From Candidatus Chloroploca mongolica (GTDB lineage: Bacteria; Chloroflexota; Chloroflexia; Chloroflexales; Chloroflexaceae): DNA of 53,003 nucleotides. Below are positions 7,805 through 15,966 of this stretch, piece by piece. The stretch lies in NCBI RefSeq assembly GCF_004762035.2, contig NZ_SIJK02000013.1, positions 1-53,003 of the forward strand. Direction: 5' to 3'. The notes below the pieces were generated by a model. The model ran no database searches. It was given only the letters and a program-made list of their open reading frames with translations, and was not told the DNA's origin. Both the position numbers and the translations under genes were made by a program. Each line of letters starts with the position of its first letter. Within the stretch, counting starts at the first letter, position 1.

Positions 7805-8703
7805 GGGGTGGCCTGGGCGGCTTGCGCCGCTAGACGGATCGCGGTGGTGAGTGGTTGCCCGCCGCGCAAGCCTTCGATGCGCACAGTATCACCGGGTGTT
7901 CGCACCTGCAATGCCGCAAGCAGGGCTTCGGTATTGGGCAGGGGTTGGTCATCAAAGCGTTGGAGCAGATCGCCAACCTGCAAGCCACCAGCGGCAGCTG
8001 GGCCGTTGTTCGCTACGGCTGCCACCAGCAAGCCCTGGATTTGATTATTTTCGCCACCAACGGCCGGTTGCACCGCCAGGCCGAGAAAGACCGGACGGCG
8101 GGGCAGACTCGCGGCCCAGGCCTGGGCGACATGGCTGGGGATGGCGACCGCCAGATCGCCCCCAAAGATCATCGCATTGATGCCAACGACCTCGCCGCGT
8201 GCGTTGAGCAGTGGCCCACCTGAATTGCCTGGGGCCAGACGAACATCAGACCGAATGTAACTGGCAGCTTGCTCGCCTTGTTCAGCCGGAATTTCACCAA
8301 CTGCACTGACAATGCCTGCGGTTACGATGCCCCGCATGCCCCACGGATTGCCGACCGCAAAGACGAGTTCCCCAACCCGCAGGTGCGTTGAGTCACCGAC
8401 AACGACGGGCGGCAACAGACTCTCTTCAACGGCAAGCAGCGCGAGATCAAGCCGTGGATTGCCTGCGATCAGACTCGCCCGATAGCGGCGATCATCCGCC
8501 GCTACAAGCTCAACCCGCTCGCCAACGCCGGCAATGACATGAAAATTGGTCATCACCGTCTTGCTATCACGCCAGACCACACCTGAACCGGCCCCACGCC
8601 GACGTCCTTGCACCTGCACCACACTGGCGCGGGCCTGTGCGGCAAGCGTGGCAGCTTCTATGCCAATCAGCATTGCAGCTGAGTTTTGTTCAACAAGGGT
8701 CAT
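7801..8703 (-). CDS. Trypsin-like serine protease with PDZ domain (HtrA-like)
   Basis: 300 residues from ATG 8703 (AAAGGA nine bases upstream). Order: short N-terminal region without signal peptide or membrane anchor, a trypsin-like domain (about 25-200) with the catalytic His in TNFHVIAG, Asp in RLDLALLAV and Ser in APGNSGGPLLN, then one PDZ domain (about 205-295, LQVGDLLQRFDDQPL). All three catalytic residues are present. HtrA proteins are normally exported; absence of a signal suggests a cytoplasmic protein, unless the start is wrong. It is followed by the overlapping LuxR-type gene and preceded by a paralogous protease gene on the same strand. Confidence 0.9.
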   Translation of the reverse strand: MTLVEQNSAAMLIGIEAATLAAQARASVVQVQGRRRGAGSGVVWRDSKTVMTNFHVIAGVGERVELVAADDRRYRASLIAGNPRLDLALLAVEESLLPPVVVGDSTHLRVGELVFAVGNPWGMRGIVTAGIVSAVGEIPAEQGEQAASYIRSDVRLAPGNSGGPLLNARGEVVGINAMIFGGDLAVAIPSHVAQAWAASLPRRPVFLGLAVQPAVGGENNQIQGLLVAAVANNGPAAAGGLQVGDLLQRFDDQPLPNTEALLAALQVRTPGDTVRIEGLRGGQPLTTAIRLAAQAAQATP

Positions 8704-8772
8704 CTTTTTTTATCCTTTGCAACGAGCGCTGAGTTTTGTCGTCGGTCAAGGGAATTTTTGCTCTGCGCACAA

Positions 8773-8850
8773 TTTTGTCATGCTGAGCGCAGCGAAGCAT
8801 CTCTGCCGTCGGGAGGCCTGCGACCCTTCGCTTTGCCCAGGGCGACAAAA
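8773..8850. repeat. MITE-like element with terminal inverted repeats
   Basis: A 78-base segment bounded by TTTTGTC...GACAAAA. The left arm continues TGCTGAGCGCAGCGAAG and the right arm, read in reverse complement, gives a similar CCTGGGCAAAGCGAAG. This kind of GTCATnCTGAGCG element is scattered through many bacterial genomes. It lies between the two protease genes and carries no gene. Confidence 0.6.
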
Positions 8851-8893
8851 CCCGGAAAACTTTGTTCACCGACAAATGCGTCGTGTGCGTTTG

Positions 8894-9796
8894 TTAACTT
8901 CGCTGGCCCACCGTGACGAGGGCCGTAAAGAGTGAGCCTCCCCGCAAAACCTGTACCGGCACTTGCTTGCCAACCCGCTCACCGACCAGCAAGGCCTGCA
9001 ATTCGTCGGTGTCGGTAAGTGGATGTCCGTCAAAGGTGATCAAGACATCGCCGAGTAACAGGCCGCCCTGGGCCGCCGGGCTGCCTGGTTCGACGCGAAC
9101 AATGAGCAACCCCTGTGCCTGACTCTGTCCACCGCGCTGGCCTTCGGGCAACTCGACGGGTTGGCTACTAATGCCAAGAAAGCCGCGTTTGATATAGCCT
9201 GTTGCCCCAAGGGTTGTGGCAATCCGCCAGGACAGTGCGGCTGGAACACCAAGGGCGACCCCGTTGATCAACCCGGTGGTCAAGACTGCGGCCACCTTGC
9301 CTTCGGCATCAATCAAGGCTCCCCCGGAAAAGCCAGGATAGGGAATCGCATCAGTCTGGACATATTGCTCAAGCATCGCCCCGCGTCGCCCGCGCAAAGG
9401 GCCGCCGGTGGCACTGATAATCCCAAACGAGGCCATTGCACTGCTGCCAGGCCGCCCCACGGCGAGAATCAACTGCCCCACACGGGCCGGACTTTCAACA
9501 AACGTCGCCGGAGTTGTCCCGAGATTATCAATGCGCAGCAAGGCAAGATCACTCGCATGGTCACGCCCAGCCAGTTGGGCTGGCAGGATACGGCCATCAG
9601 GCGTTGCAATGGTCAGATCATCATCGCGTTCTAGCACATGGTCGGCCGTCAGCACCGTATCGTTTGTGACAACAATGCCGGTAGCCGGGCCGCGTGTACG
9701 CCCGCGTACCTGCACCAGACTCATTCCGATGCGTTCAACTGCATCCGCCATTTGGGTCGAAATCATTGCCAGGGCCGAAGCTTCATTTGTTTCCAT
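8894..9796 (-). CDS. Trypsin-like serine protease with PDZ domain, paralogue
   Basis: 300 residues, the same length and layout as the gene at 7801-8703. Catalytic His in LTADHVLERDD, Asp in ASDLALLRID, Ser in YPGFSGGALID; PDZ domain in the last 95 residues (LLLGDVLITFDGHPLTD). There is no signal peptide. The two proteins differ widely outside these motifs, so the duplication is old. The oxyanion-site sequence GFSGGA instead of GNSGGP is a tolerated variant. The upstream 190 bases before its neighbour hold a MITE-like repeat. Role: probable protein quality control or regulated proteolysis. Confidence 0.88.
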   Translation of the reverse strand: METNEASALAMISTQMADAVERIGMSLVQVRGRTRGPATGIVVTNDTVLTADHVLERDDDLTIATPDGRILPAQLAGRDHASDLALLRIDNLGTTPATFVESPARVGQLILAVGRPGSSAMASFGIISATGGPLRGRRGAMLEQYVQTDAIPYPGFSGGALIDAEGKVAAVLTTGLINGVALGVPAALSWRIATTLGATGYIKRGFLGISSQPVELPEGQRGGQSQAQGLLIVRVEPGSPAAQGGLLLGDVLITFDGHPLTDTDELQALLVGERVGKQVPVQVLRGGSLFTALVTVGQRS

Positions 9797-9829
9797 AAGA
9801 TTGTATGCTTTCTTGTTAAGCCGATCACG

Positions 9830-9889
9830 CTAAAAAAGCGCTCTTTTCCTCGAAGGGGCTCAGGCCATCGACCTCAGCCCCTTCGAGGA
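9830..9889 (-). terminator. Composite hairpin downstream of the GGDEF gene
   Basis: A 14-base arm pair (TCCTCGAAGGGGCT at 9847 and its exact reverse complement ending at 9889) with a partly paired loop, followed on the minus strand by a second small palindrome of AAAAGAGCGC and six T residues. Read leftward this ends transcription from the GGDEF gene before the protease gene. Confidence 0.65.
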
Positions 9890-9979
9890 TCTACAGATAC
9901 TATAAACCGGCACGCAGCGTCACGCCATCGGCAACCTGGTTAGCCGCGACCTGGAAAATTGATGAGGTGACGGTAGAGG

Positions 9980-11524
9980 TTATTCCGGCTGGATCGTGAT
10001 CACTGACTCGTTCCAGACCTTGATTTGATTGCGTCCAGCATGCTTGGCGGCATAACAGGCTTGATCGGCATAGATGATCAGGTCATCAAGCTCGCAATCA
10101 AGCTGCTTGCCCGAGACAATGGTTACGCCAATACTGACGGTCAGTTGAAACGAGCCATGCTCACTCTCGATGGTCAGGGTGGCAATGCTTGTTCGGATGC
10201 GTTCGGCCACAACCAGCGTTTGCTCAAGGCTTGCATCGGGGAGCAAGACAACCATCTCTTCACCGCCAAAACGGGCGCTGACATCGGCAGTGCGTACCCG
10301 CTGACGTAACAGATCCGCCACCAGTTGGAGCGCTTGATCGCCTGCGTGGTGCCCATACTGGTCGTTGATCTGTTTGAAGTGATCAATATCAAGCAACATG
10401 AGCCCTAGTGAACCACGGCTACGACGCATACGTTCAAGGTCACGTTGCGCGATTTCATAGAAATAACGTCGATTGAAAAGCCCGGTAAGAGGGTCAATGC
10501 GGGCCAGGTGTTGTACCTCCTCAAAGAGGCGCGTATTCTGGATGGCAATCGTTGCTTGCTGGGTAAAGAGCCTCAGTAATTGAAAATCCGCGTGATCAAA
10601 CGAGATTTTTGACGTAGCCTCGACGACCACGATGATGCCTTCAAGGCGATCGCCGACAATGAGCGGGGCCGCCAGGGTCTCGCCTGTGCTCTGCAGTTCG
10701 GGTGGGCTGGTCTCCCACTGCAGCATGATCTTCTCGGCGGCCACGCGGCCAAGAAACGGATCTTGCCAGGGTATCTGGATGCCGACCACATCCGGCGACA
10801 AATTAGCGACGGCAACAATTTCCAGATAGGTGTTGGCCTGTTGGGCACGTGCCAGCGCAGCTGATACGCAAGGGAGCACTCTCGTGACACCGTTGACAAT
10901 AGCTTGATAGACGCTGGTGAGATCGAGTGGGCCGCTGATGATCATCATTTCATTCAGCAACTGATCGAGCCGTAACACTCGTTCCCGCTCGTGTGCCAGC
11001 AGGTGCGCATTCCGCTCTTCAGCTGCACGCCGCGCAACAATCTCTTGCCCCAGGAGTCTGTTGGTTGTTTCTAATTCATTCAGCCTGATCGCTAGATTCT
11101 TGTTCGCCTGTTGCAACTGGAGGTTCAGTTGTCGCAGGGCGAGATGGGTTGCAACACGTGCAAGCACTTCCTCGGGATGAATCGGCTTGGTGACGTAGTC
11201 TACCCCGCCAGCACGGAATGCATTGACTTTGGCGTTCGTGTCATCAAGGGCACTGATAAAAATAATCGGAATTTGATGACTGATAGAATCTGTTTTTAAG
11301 ATCGAACAAACCTCAAACCCATCAATATCAGGCAAGCGAATATCGAGTAAAATAAGCTCTGGTTGACTATGCCTGACCGCAGCTAGGGCACGTTCCCCAT
11401 TCGTGACGGCACGCACGCGATATCCAGCCCCCTGGAGTACCTGGAGCAGTAAGCGGAGGTTGGCCGGTGTATCGTCGACAATTAAAATGTCGTTGTGCGT
11501 TGATGCCTGTGATGATTGAACCAT
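9980..11524 (-). CDS. Response regulator with GAF and diguanylate cyclase domains
   Basis: 514 residues. Order: receiver domain 12-130 (ILIVDDTPANLRLLL, phosphorylation Asp in LILLDIRLPDIDGFEV, Lys in VTKPIHPEE), a coiled coil about 135-195, a GAF sensor domain about 195-345, and a GGDEF domain about 350-505 with LARIDPLTGLFNRR and the active-site loop RFGGEEM. The fifth position of the usual GGDEF/GGEEF signature is Met instead of Phe; synthesis of cyclic di-GMP is still likely. No RxxD inhibitory site is visible just before the loop. The gene stands alone; its 5' leader contains two direct repeats and its -10 box is of the extended type. Confidence 0.93.
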   Translation of the reverse strand: MVQSSQASTHNDILIVDDTPANLRLLLQVLQGAGYRVRAVTNGERALAAVRHSQPELILLDIRLPDIDGFEVCSILKTDSISHQIPIIFISALDDTNAKVNAFRAGGVDYVTKPIHPEEVLARVATHLALRQLNLQLQQANKNLAIRLNELETTNRLLGQEIVARRAAEERNAHLLAHERERVLRLDQLLNEMMIISGPLDLTSVYQAIVNGVTRVLPCVSAALARAQQANTYLEIVAVANLSPDVVGIQIPWQDPFLGRVAAEKIMLQWETSPPELQSTGETLAAPLIVGDRLEGIIVVVEATSKISFDHADFQLLRLFTQQATIAIQNTRLFEEVQHLARIDPLTGLFNRRYFYEIAQRDLERMRRSRGSLGLMLLDIDHFKQINDQYGHHAGDQALQLVADLLRQRVRTADVSARFGGEEMVVLLPDASLEQTLVVAERIRTSIATLTIESEHGSFQLTVSIGVTIVSGKQLDCELDDLIIYADQACYAAKHAGRNQIKVWNESVITIQPE

Positions 11525-11601
11525 TGTGAAGAACCGGGCGGCTGATCGCGACGTAGCCGTAAGTAGCTACCACAAATACCTTGACAGACCCGTTCGTTCG
11601 A

Positions 11602-11658
11602 TTTGCGACATCTCAGTGTCTTTGCATTCGGTTTGCGACATCTCAGTGTCTTTGCATT
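11602..11658. repeat. Two 27-base direct repeats at the GGDEF promoter
   Basis: Copies at 11602-11628 and 11632-11658 are identical and spaced 30 bases apart, close to three helical turns. Each contains the palindrome GACATCTCAGTGTC, that is GACA-N6-TGTC. They sit immediately downstream of a minus-strand extended -10 box, over the expected transcription start. They look like paired operator sites; an origin as insertion-sequence ends is the alternative. Confidence 0.75.
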
Positions 11659-11664
11659 ATAACA
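11656..11664 (-). promoter_or_regulatory. Extended -10 box of the GGDEF gene
   Basis: Minus-strand TGTTATAAT. Transcription would start near 11649, inside the second direct repeat, leaving a leader of about 125 bases before the ATG at 11524. Confidence 0.55.
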
Positions 11665-11749
11665 TTGAGAAAATCTTGTATCATATGTCCGATGATCGTC
11701 AGTCAGCCTTGGTCGGTGGGCTGTCATTCAGCGAGGATGGAGGTTACGT

Positions 11750-12217
11750 GTGGATAGTCGTCTCAAACGGGCTGCTCGTGGCTCGGTGCTGGTGCTTCGT
11801 TATAGCTTTGGAGCATTCTTCCTTTATGGAGCTTACCACAAGATTACGCGCGGTTGGCTCTCTAGCCCGGTGATGCGTGAGCATTTTCTCCAGCGTCTTT
11901 CCGAAATTGATCCCGACTCTTTCTCGGCAGCGTATCTGCGCATGTTTGCTATTCCATGGTATCGCCCTGTCGCTTGGGTGTTGACCCTTGGGCAGGTGGT
12001 TGTGGCGATTGGGATGTTGTTCGGTTTGTCGGTGCGGGCAAGTGCCGCCCTGTCGCTCTTTTTGCTGACCAATATCTCGGCTGGCTCGTTCTATAATGTG
12101 ACCATGCCGCCCTTTTTTGCCGCTTCGCTCGTGTTGATGGCGACCCCCTCGGGCCAATGGCTGGGCCTTGACAAGCAACTCCACGAGCGTTATCCCGATG
12201 CGCCTTGGTTTAAGTAA
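11750..12217 (+). CDS. DoxX/DoxD-like membrane protein
   Basis: 155 residues from GTG 11750, with GGAGG six bases upstream. Four membrane segments: 11-30 (LRYSFGAFFLYGAYHKI), 70-90, 92-112 and 115-135. The YGxxHK motif near the end of the first segment and the overall layout match the DoxX / thiosulfate:quinone oxidoreductase small-subunit group, membrane proteins linked to redox and sulfur chemistry whose bacterial roles are mostly undefined. The loop after segment 1 is unusually hydrophilic (REHFLQRLSEIDPDSFS). Monocistronic, closed by a strong palindromic terminator. Confidence 0.75.
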   Translation: MDSRLKRAARGSVLVLRYSFGAFFLYGAYHKITRGWLSSPVMREHFLQRLSEIDPDSFSAAYLRMFAIPWYRPVAWVLTLGQVVVAIGMLFGLSVRASAALSLFLLTNISAGSFYNVTMPPFFAASLVLMATPSGQWLGLDKQLHERYPDAPWFK

Positions 12218-12223
12218 GTTCTG

Positions 12224-12266
12224 TCGCTCGCAAAGAAGCCAGCTTAGCTGGCTTTTTTGCGAGCGA
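12224..12266. terminator. Palindromic terminator after the DoxX-like gene
   Basis: Stem TCGCTCGCAAA-AAGCCAGC, loop TTA, then GCTGGCTT and TTTGCGAGCGA. The apex CCAGC-TTA-GCTGG belongs to the palindrome family seen at many gene ends here. Convergent with the phosphotransferase gene, so it can serve both. Confidence 0.85.
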
Positions 12267-12301
12267 AGCAAGGTTGCCCTCGGCCAGAAGAAGAACAGGT
12301 C

Positions 12302-13189
12302 TCAAGGTTCCATCTCTCCCTGCGCTAGTGTCCACGAGGCTCGCCGCACCCACTCTTCCCAGGCTGCTGCTTGCCCCGCCGATCGGACAAGCAGTGCGGT
12401 AATCTGTCCCATAATCAGGGCGTTGTGGGTCGCTGGTTCGAGGTCTGGTGACTCACGCCTGGTCATGATGTACCGCTCGAGAAAGACCTCCCAGAGTACT
12501 CGTGGCAGTTGGCGAAACCGAATTGTCCAGTCGACCCACGCGAGATCAAGCCGTGGATCCCCCCACCCCGCCCATTCCCAGTCGAGCAGACTCAGCCCAC
12601 GCGCCCCCCAGAGAATGTTGTGGAGCCCCGCGTCTCCGTGGATCAACCGTGGTGCTGTTGGCTGCCAGACAGGATGCGCAATGGCCGCGATCAGGTTGCG
12701 GGTGAGCATGTCGGGCAGGGGTAATTCAGCCAGCCGGGGTGCCAGGTTGCCTATTTGCACATGGATCGCGAGCCCCTCTGTCGGCGGGATCTGGCTGTCC
12801 GCCGGCGTTTGTTGATGAAGGCGGGCCAGGGTGTGACCGAGGGCTTGATAGATTGGGATCAGATCTGCTGCTGGTCGGGTAACAAACCGCAGCCCCGGGA
12901 GGCCGGGCCGACGCCGCATGACCAGGATGCTCCATGCATCATCGTCAAGCAGGGCGAGCGTTGTCGGCGCACCGAGCCGTTTGCCTGCCAGCAAGCCAAG
13001 GATGGTCGCTTCGTGGCGCAGGTCATTGCGCTTGCCAGGTTGCTCGGCAGCTTTCAAGACACATGGTGTGGTGCCAATGCGTAGGGCGAGACTCATGTTC
13101 GAAACGCCACCAAAGGTTGGCCTGATTGACGTGATCGCTTGCCCGGCAAAGTGCTCCTCTAAACGTTTGGCGATTGCAGTGGGAAGCAT
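12302..13189 (-). CDS. Aminoglycoside/choline-kinase-type phosphotransferase
   Basis: 295 residues from ATG 13189; AAGG lies nine bases upstream, and in-frame starts further up (13216, 13225) lack a ribosome site. The fold is that of small-molecule kinases of the APH family: an N-lobe with GGVSNMSLAL and VLKAAE (ATP lysine), the Brenner loop LIHGDAGLHNILW with catalytic Asp and Asn, and LLDWEWAGWGDP holding the metal Asp. Substrate unknown; these proteins phosphorylate choline, sugars, homoserine or drugs. Divergent from the PPK2 gene, with about 58 bases between the starts. Confidence 0.85.
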   Translation of the reverse strand: MLPTAIAKRLEEHFAGQAITSIRPTFGGVSNMSLALRIGTTPCVLKAAEQPGKRNDLRHEATILGLLAGKRLGAPTTLALLDDDAWSILVMRRRPGLPGLRFVTRPAADLIPIYQALGHTLARLHQQTPADSQIPPTEGLAIHVQIGNLAPRLAELPLPDMLTRNLIAAIAHPVWQPTAPRLIHGDAGLHNILWGARGLSLLDWEWAGWGDPRLDLAWVDWTIRFRQLPRVLWEVFLERYIMTRRESPDLEPATHNALIMGQITALLVRSAGQAAAWEEWVRRASWTLAQGEMEP

Positions 13190-13231
13190 GGTTGTCTGCC
13201 TTCGTCTCACCTGCATAAGGTGCATGAGTCA

Positions 13232-13240
13232 TGGTACAAT
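13232..13240 (+). promoter_or_regulatory. Extended -10 box directly before the PPK2 gene
   Basis: TGGTACAAT ends eight bases before the ATG at 13248, so the predicted transcription start falls on or next to the start codon. The mRNA may be leaderless. No clear -35 box. Confidence 0.5.
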
Positions 13241-13247
13241 ATACCCC

Positions 13248-14846
13248 ATGTTAGACCAGATTGACCTATCGGTGGCGCTCGATAAGGCTGAATACCGCGC
13301 CCAGATTTCGCAGTTCCAGTTGCGTCTGTACGCCTTACAGCAGGCGATGCTCGAAGCACGGGTGCCGGTCATTGTTGTTTTCGAGGGCTGGGCCGGTACG
13401 GCCAAAGCGCGTACGATTGGGGTGATGGTGCGTCGCCTCGATCCGCGTGGTTTACGGGTGCATTCGATTACTCCGCCACGTACCTCGGAAATGCAATACC
13501 CCTGGCTTTACCGTTTCTGGCAAAAAATCCCAAGCTATGGACGGATGGCAATCTTTGATCGCTCGTGGTACCGTGAAATGCTCGCCGAGCGTACTGCTTC
13601 AGATGCCGATCCCCAACGCTGGCGGGTGCGTTGTGAGAATGCAGCCGCTTTTGAGCGCCATCTATCGAATGATGGCACGGTGATCCTCAAGCTCTGGTTG
13701 CATATCTCTGAACGTGAACAAGCTCATCGCTTTAAGAGCATCCTCAAAGATCCGCTGACGGCCCATCAGGTCACTGGTGAGGATCGTCGCCAGCATCGCC
13801 ATTATCATGCCTATGCCGATGCGGTTGAAGATATGATCGCACGTACCAGTACCAGTTATGCTCCCTGGCACGTCATCCCGGCAACGAATAAGTACTACGC
13901 CCGCGTTGCGGTGATGCAGGCCGTGATTGCCGGTATTGAGGATCGCCTCGGTCGTAAAGCAACTCCCGTTGCTGATGATGTACGTGATGCGGGCCTTGAC
14001 GACGCGAGTGCCGCCTTCCGTCGCCAGCGCCGTTCAATGCCCAATGGCCTGACCTCGCCCCTCCCCCAACCTCCTGTTGTGCCAAGTGCTATTCCTTTTG
14101 AGCCGATGCGAACTGAGGTCGCCCATATTCTGCGCCGCGTTGATTTGACGCTGACCCTCGATGAAAAGAGTTATGGCAAACAGGTCAAACAACTCCAGGC
14201 CCAACTCTATCGCATTGGGTTGCAACTCTATCACAAGCGCCGCCCGGCGGTGCTCGTTTTTGAGGGCTGGGATGCCGCTGGCAAGGGCGGGACAATCCAA
14301 CGCCTCACCGCTGAGATTGATCCCCGTAGCTATGTTGTCCATACTATTGCGGCACCTGAAGGTGAAGACAAGATCCATCATTATCTCTATCGCTTCTGGC
14401 GTCGCCTGCCCCCCCGTGGTCAGTTTGCGATCTTCGATCGCTCGTGGTACGGGCGGGTGCTTGTAGAGCGTGTCGAAGGCTTTGCCCGCCCCGATGAATG
14501 GTCGCGCGCCTATGCCGAAATCAATGAGTTCGAACGCCAGTTGATCGATTTTGGTGCCGTCGTCTGTAAATTCTGGCTCCATTTTAGCCCCGAAGAACAA
14601 CTTCGTCGTTTTGAGGCCCGTAAGACGGTGCCCTATAAGGCGTGGAAACTCACCGATGAGGATTGGCGCAATCGCGACAAATGGCCGCTCTATGAAGAAG
14701 CCGTTGATGAGATGCTCTTGCGTACTTCTACGCCAGCCGCCCCCTGGACGGTCGTTGAGGCTGAGGATAAACGCTTTGCTCGTATCAAGGTGCTCCGTAC
14801 CGTTGTGCAACGCTTCGAGGCTGAACTCGGCAAGGTTGAGTTGTAG
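13248..14846 (+). CDS. pap: Two-domain polyphosphate kinase 2 (polyphosphate:AMP phosphotransferase-like)
   Basis: 532 residues from ATG 13248; upstream in-frame sequence overlaps the divergent gene and was rejected. Two PPK2 domains follow each other, about 10-240 and 285-525. The second has an intact Walker A FEGWDAAGKGG (about 337-347), Walker B FDRSWYGRVLVERVEGF and the lid Arg/Lys residues. The first has FEGWAGTAKAR at 45-55, where the Asp and two glycines of the loop are lost, but keeps FDRSWYREMLAERT. In class II PPK2 enzymes (AMP to ADP using polyphosphate) the C-terminal domain is catalytic and the first is structural, which matches. The two halves are clear tandem duplicates. Confidence 0.9.
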   Translation: MLDQIDLSVALDKAEYRAQISQFQLRLYALQQAMLEARVPVIVVFEGWAGTAKARTIGVMVRRLDPRGLRVHSITPPRTSEMQYPWLYRFWQKIPSYGRMAIFDRSWYREMLAERTASDADPQRWRVRCENAAAFERHLSNDGTVILKLWLHISEREQAHRFKSILKDPLTAHQVTGEDRRQHRHYHAYADAVEDMIARTSTSYAPWHVIPATNKYYARVAVMQAVIAGIEDRLGRKATPVADDVRDAGLDDASAAFRRQRRSMPNGLTSPLPQPPVVPSAIPFEPMRTEVAHILRRVDLTLTLDEKSYGKQVKQLQAQLYRIGLQLYHKRRPAVLVFEGWDAAGKGGTIQRLTAEIDPRSYVVHTIAAPEGEDKIHHYLYRFWRRLPPRGQFAIFDRSWYGRVLVERVEGFARPDEWSRAYAEINEFERQLIDFGAVVCKFWLHFSPEEQLRRFEARKTVPYKAWKLTDEDWRNRDKWPLYEEAVDEMLLRTSTPAAPWTVVEAEDKRFARIKVLRTVVQRFEAELGKVEL

Positions 14847-14902
14847 TAGCTCTGTCGGATGTGGAAAGGGGTGGTCTGGCTCCGCGTAGCCATATCACCC
14901 CT

Positions 14903-15523
14903 TCATACTTCGATCAACGAGACTAGCGCTACCAGGCCAAAGCCGGTGATAATCACGCCTGAAACCAGGTTGACGATGCGCAGTACTCTGGGCGTCAGGC
15001 GTCCGTGGAGCAAGCCGGCTGCACTGCTCAACATCAACCACCAGAGCGCCGAGCCTGTTCCGACGCCGGCAATCAGCAAGATGGCCTCGCCTGGTGTCTC
15101 GGCGCTGCTCCCAATGCCGAGCCCCGCAAAGATTGCCGCAAAGGCAATGATTGTCGCGGGGTTCGTGATCGTCAGGAAGAGGGTTGAACCATATGCGCCT
15201 AGGAGACCGCGGGCTGTGGCCTGGGCTGCTTTGTCTGATGGTTGTTCGCGCATGGTTCGTATCCCCAGATAAATGAGGAAAAGCCCGCCGAGCAGACGTG
15301 TCCAGAAACTCAGCCCGATCAGCAGACTCGTGAGCATGCTCAGGCCAAGCACGGCAATCGTCCCGTAGATCAGGTCAGCGGTCGCTGCCCCCAACCCCGA
15401 AACAAAGCCGGTCAGTTGCCCATCACGCAGGGTGCGTTTGATGCACAAGACACCGATTGGCCCCACCGGGGCCGCAATCGCCAGGCCGAATAAAGCTCCA
15501 CGCGCAAACAAGCCATAATCCAT
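14903..15523 (-). CDS. LysE/RhtB-family amino-acid exporter
   Basis: 206 residues, six hydrophobic segments. Family signature at the N-terminus: GLAIAAPVGPIGVLCIKRTL, followed by GFVSGLGAATADLIYG, and the TITNPATIIAF motif in the fourth segment. Such inner-membrane proteins export basic amino acids, homoserine or threonine; the substrate is not predictable here. It is convergent with the PPK2 gene, and I see only a weak AT-poor hairpin between them. Confidence 0.9.
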   Translation of the reverse strand: MDYGLFARGALFGLAIAAPVGPIGVLCIKRTLRDGQLTGFVSGLGAATADLIYGTIAVLGLSMLTSLLIGLSFWTRLLGGLFLIYLGIRTMREQPSDKAAQATARGLLGAYGSTLFLTITNPATIIAFAAIFAGLGIGSSAETPGEAILLIAGVGTGSALWWLMLSSAAGLLHGRLTPRVLRIVNLVSGVIITGFGLVALVSLIEV

Positions 15524-15966
15524 ACCCGTACCCCATAGTGTGTTGCGTCAAAGCGTTCATGTTAGCACACAAAGCGTAACATCAGGCTAGTATGCTGCTC
15601 TTTCGGCCTCCACACCTCAGTCGGAATGCTGATCTCTCAGGCGACAAGCGCCATGATTTGAGTATAATTCAGGTGGTCTTGGTTCTTGGGTGGACTGCAG
15701 CCCTCAAAGGGCTTCACTCCCATGGCTCGCTGGCTGCCCGCCTGCGTGGGCATGACATGGGCATGACAGGTACCATGTCGTTCCCGCACACGCGGGAACC
15801 CAGGTCTGGGCCATCCTGCGCCAAACACGGCGTGGCACGCACCGCTGCGGTGGGGGGCTGCATCAGGCAGCCTTGCGTAGGGCAGGTGAAACCCTTTGAT
15901 GGGCGGTGACCCCTGGGAATCTCGCTTATGCTGGCGAAAACGGCCAGTTTTAGAAGAGCAGTAGCA
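15524..15966. other. 443-base intergenic region built from dispersed repeats
   Basis: No gene seen. It holds a duplicated GGGCATGACAT unit near 15748-15770, a hairpin GTTCCCGC-ACAC-GCGGGAAC at 15780-15799, a CAGGCAGCC/GGGCTGC stretch, and from about 15911 half of the long palindrome family (GGGAATCTCGCTTATGCTGG then GCGAAAACGGCCAG), cut off before its second arm. Promoter elements for the CoA-transferase gene are not obvious. Confidence 0.6.

Noticed and set aside
11602-11658. CRISPR array
   Set aside because: Only two direct repeats with a 3-base separation; no spacers and no cas genes.
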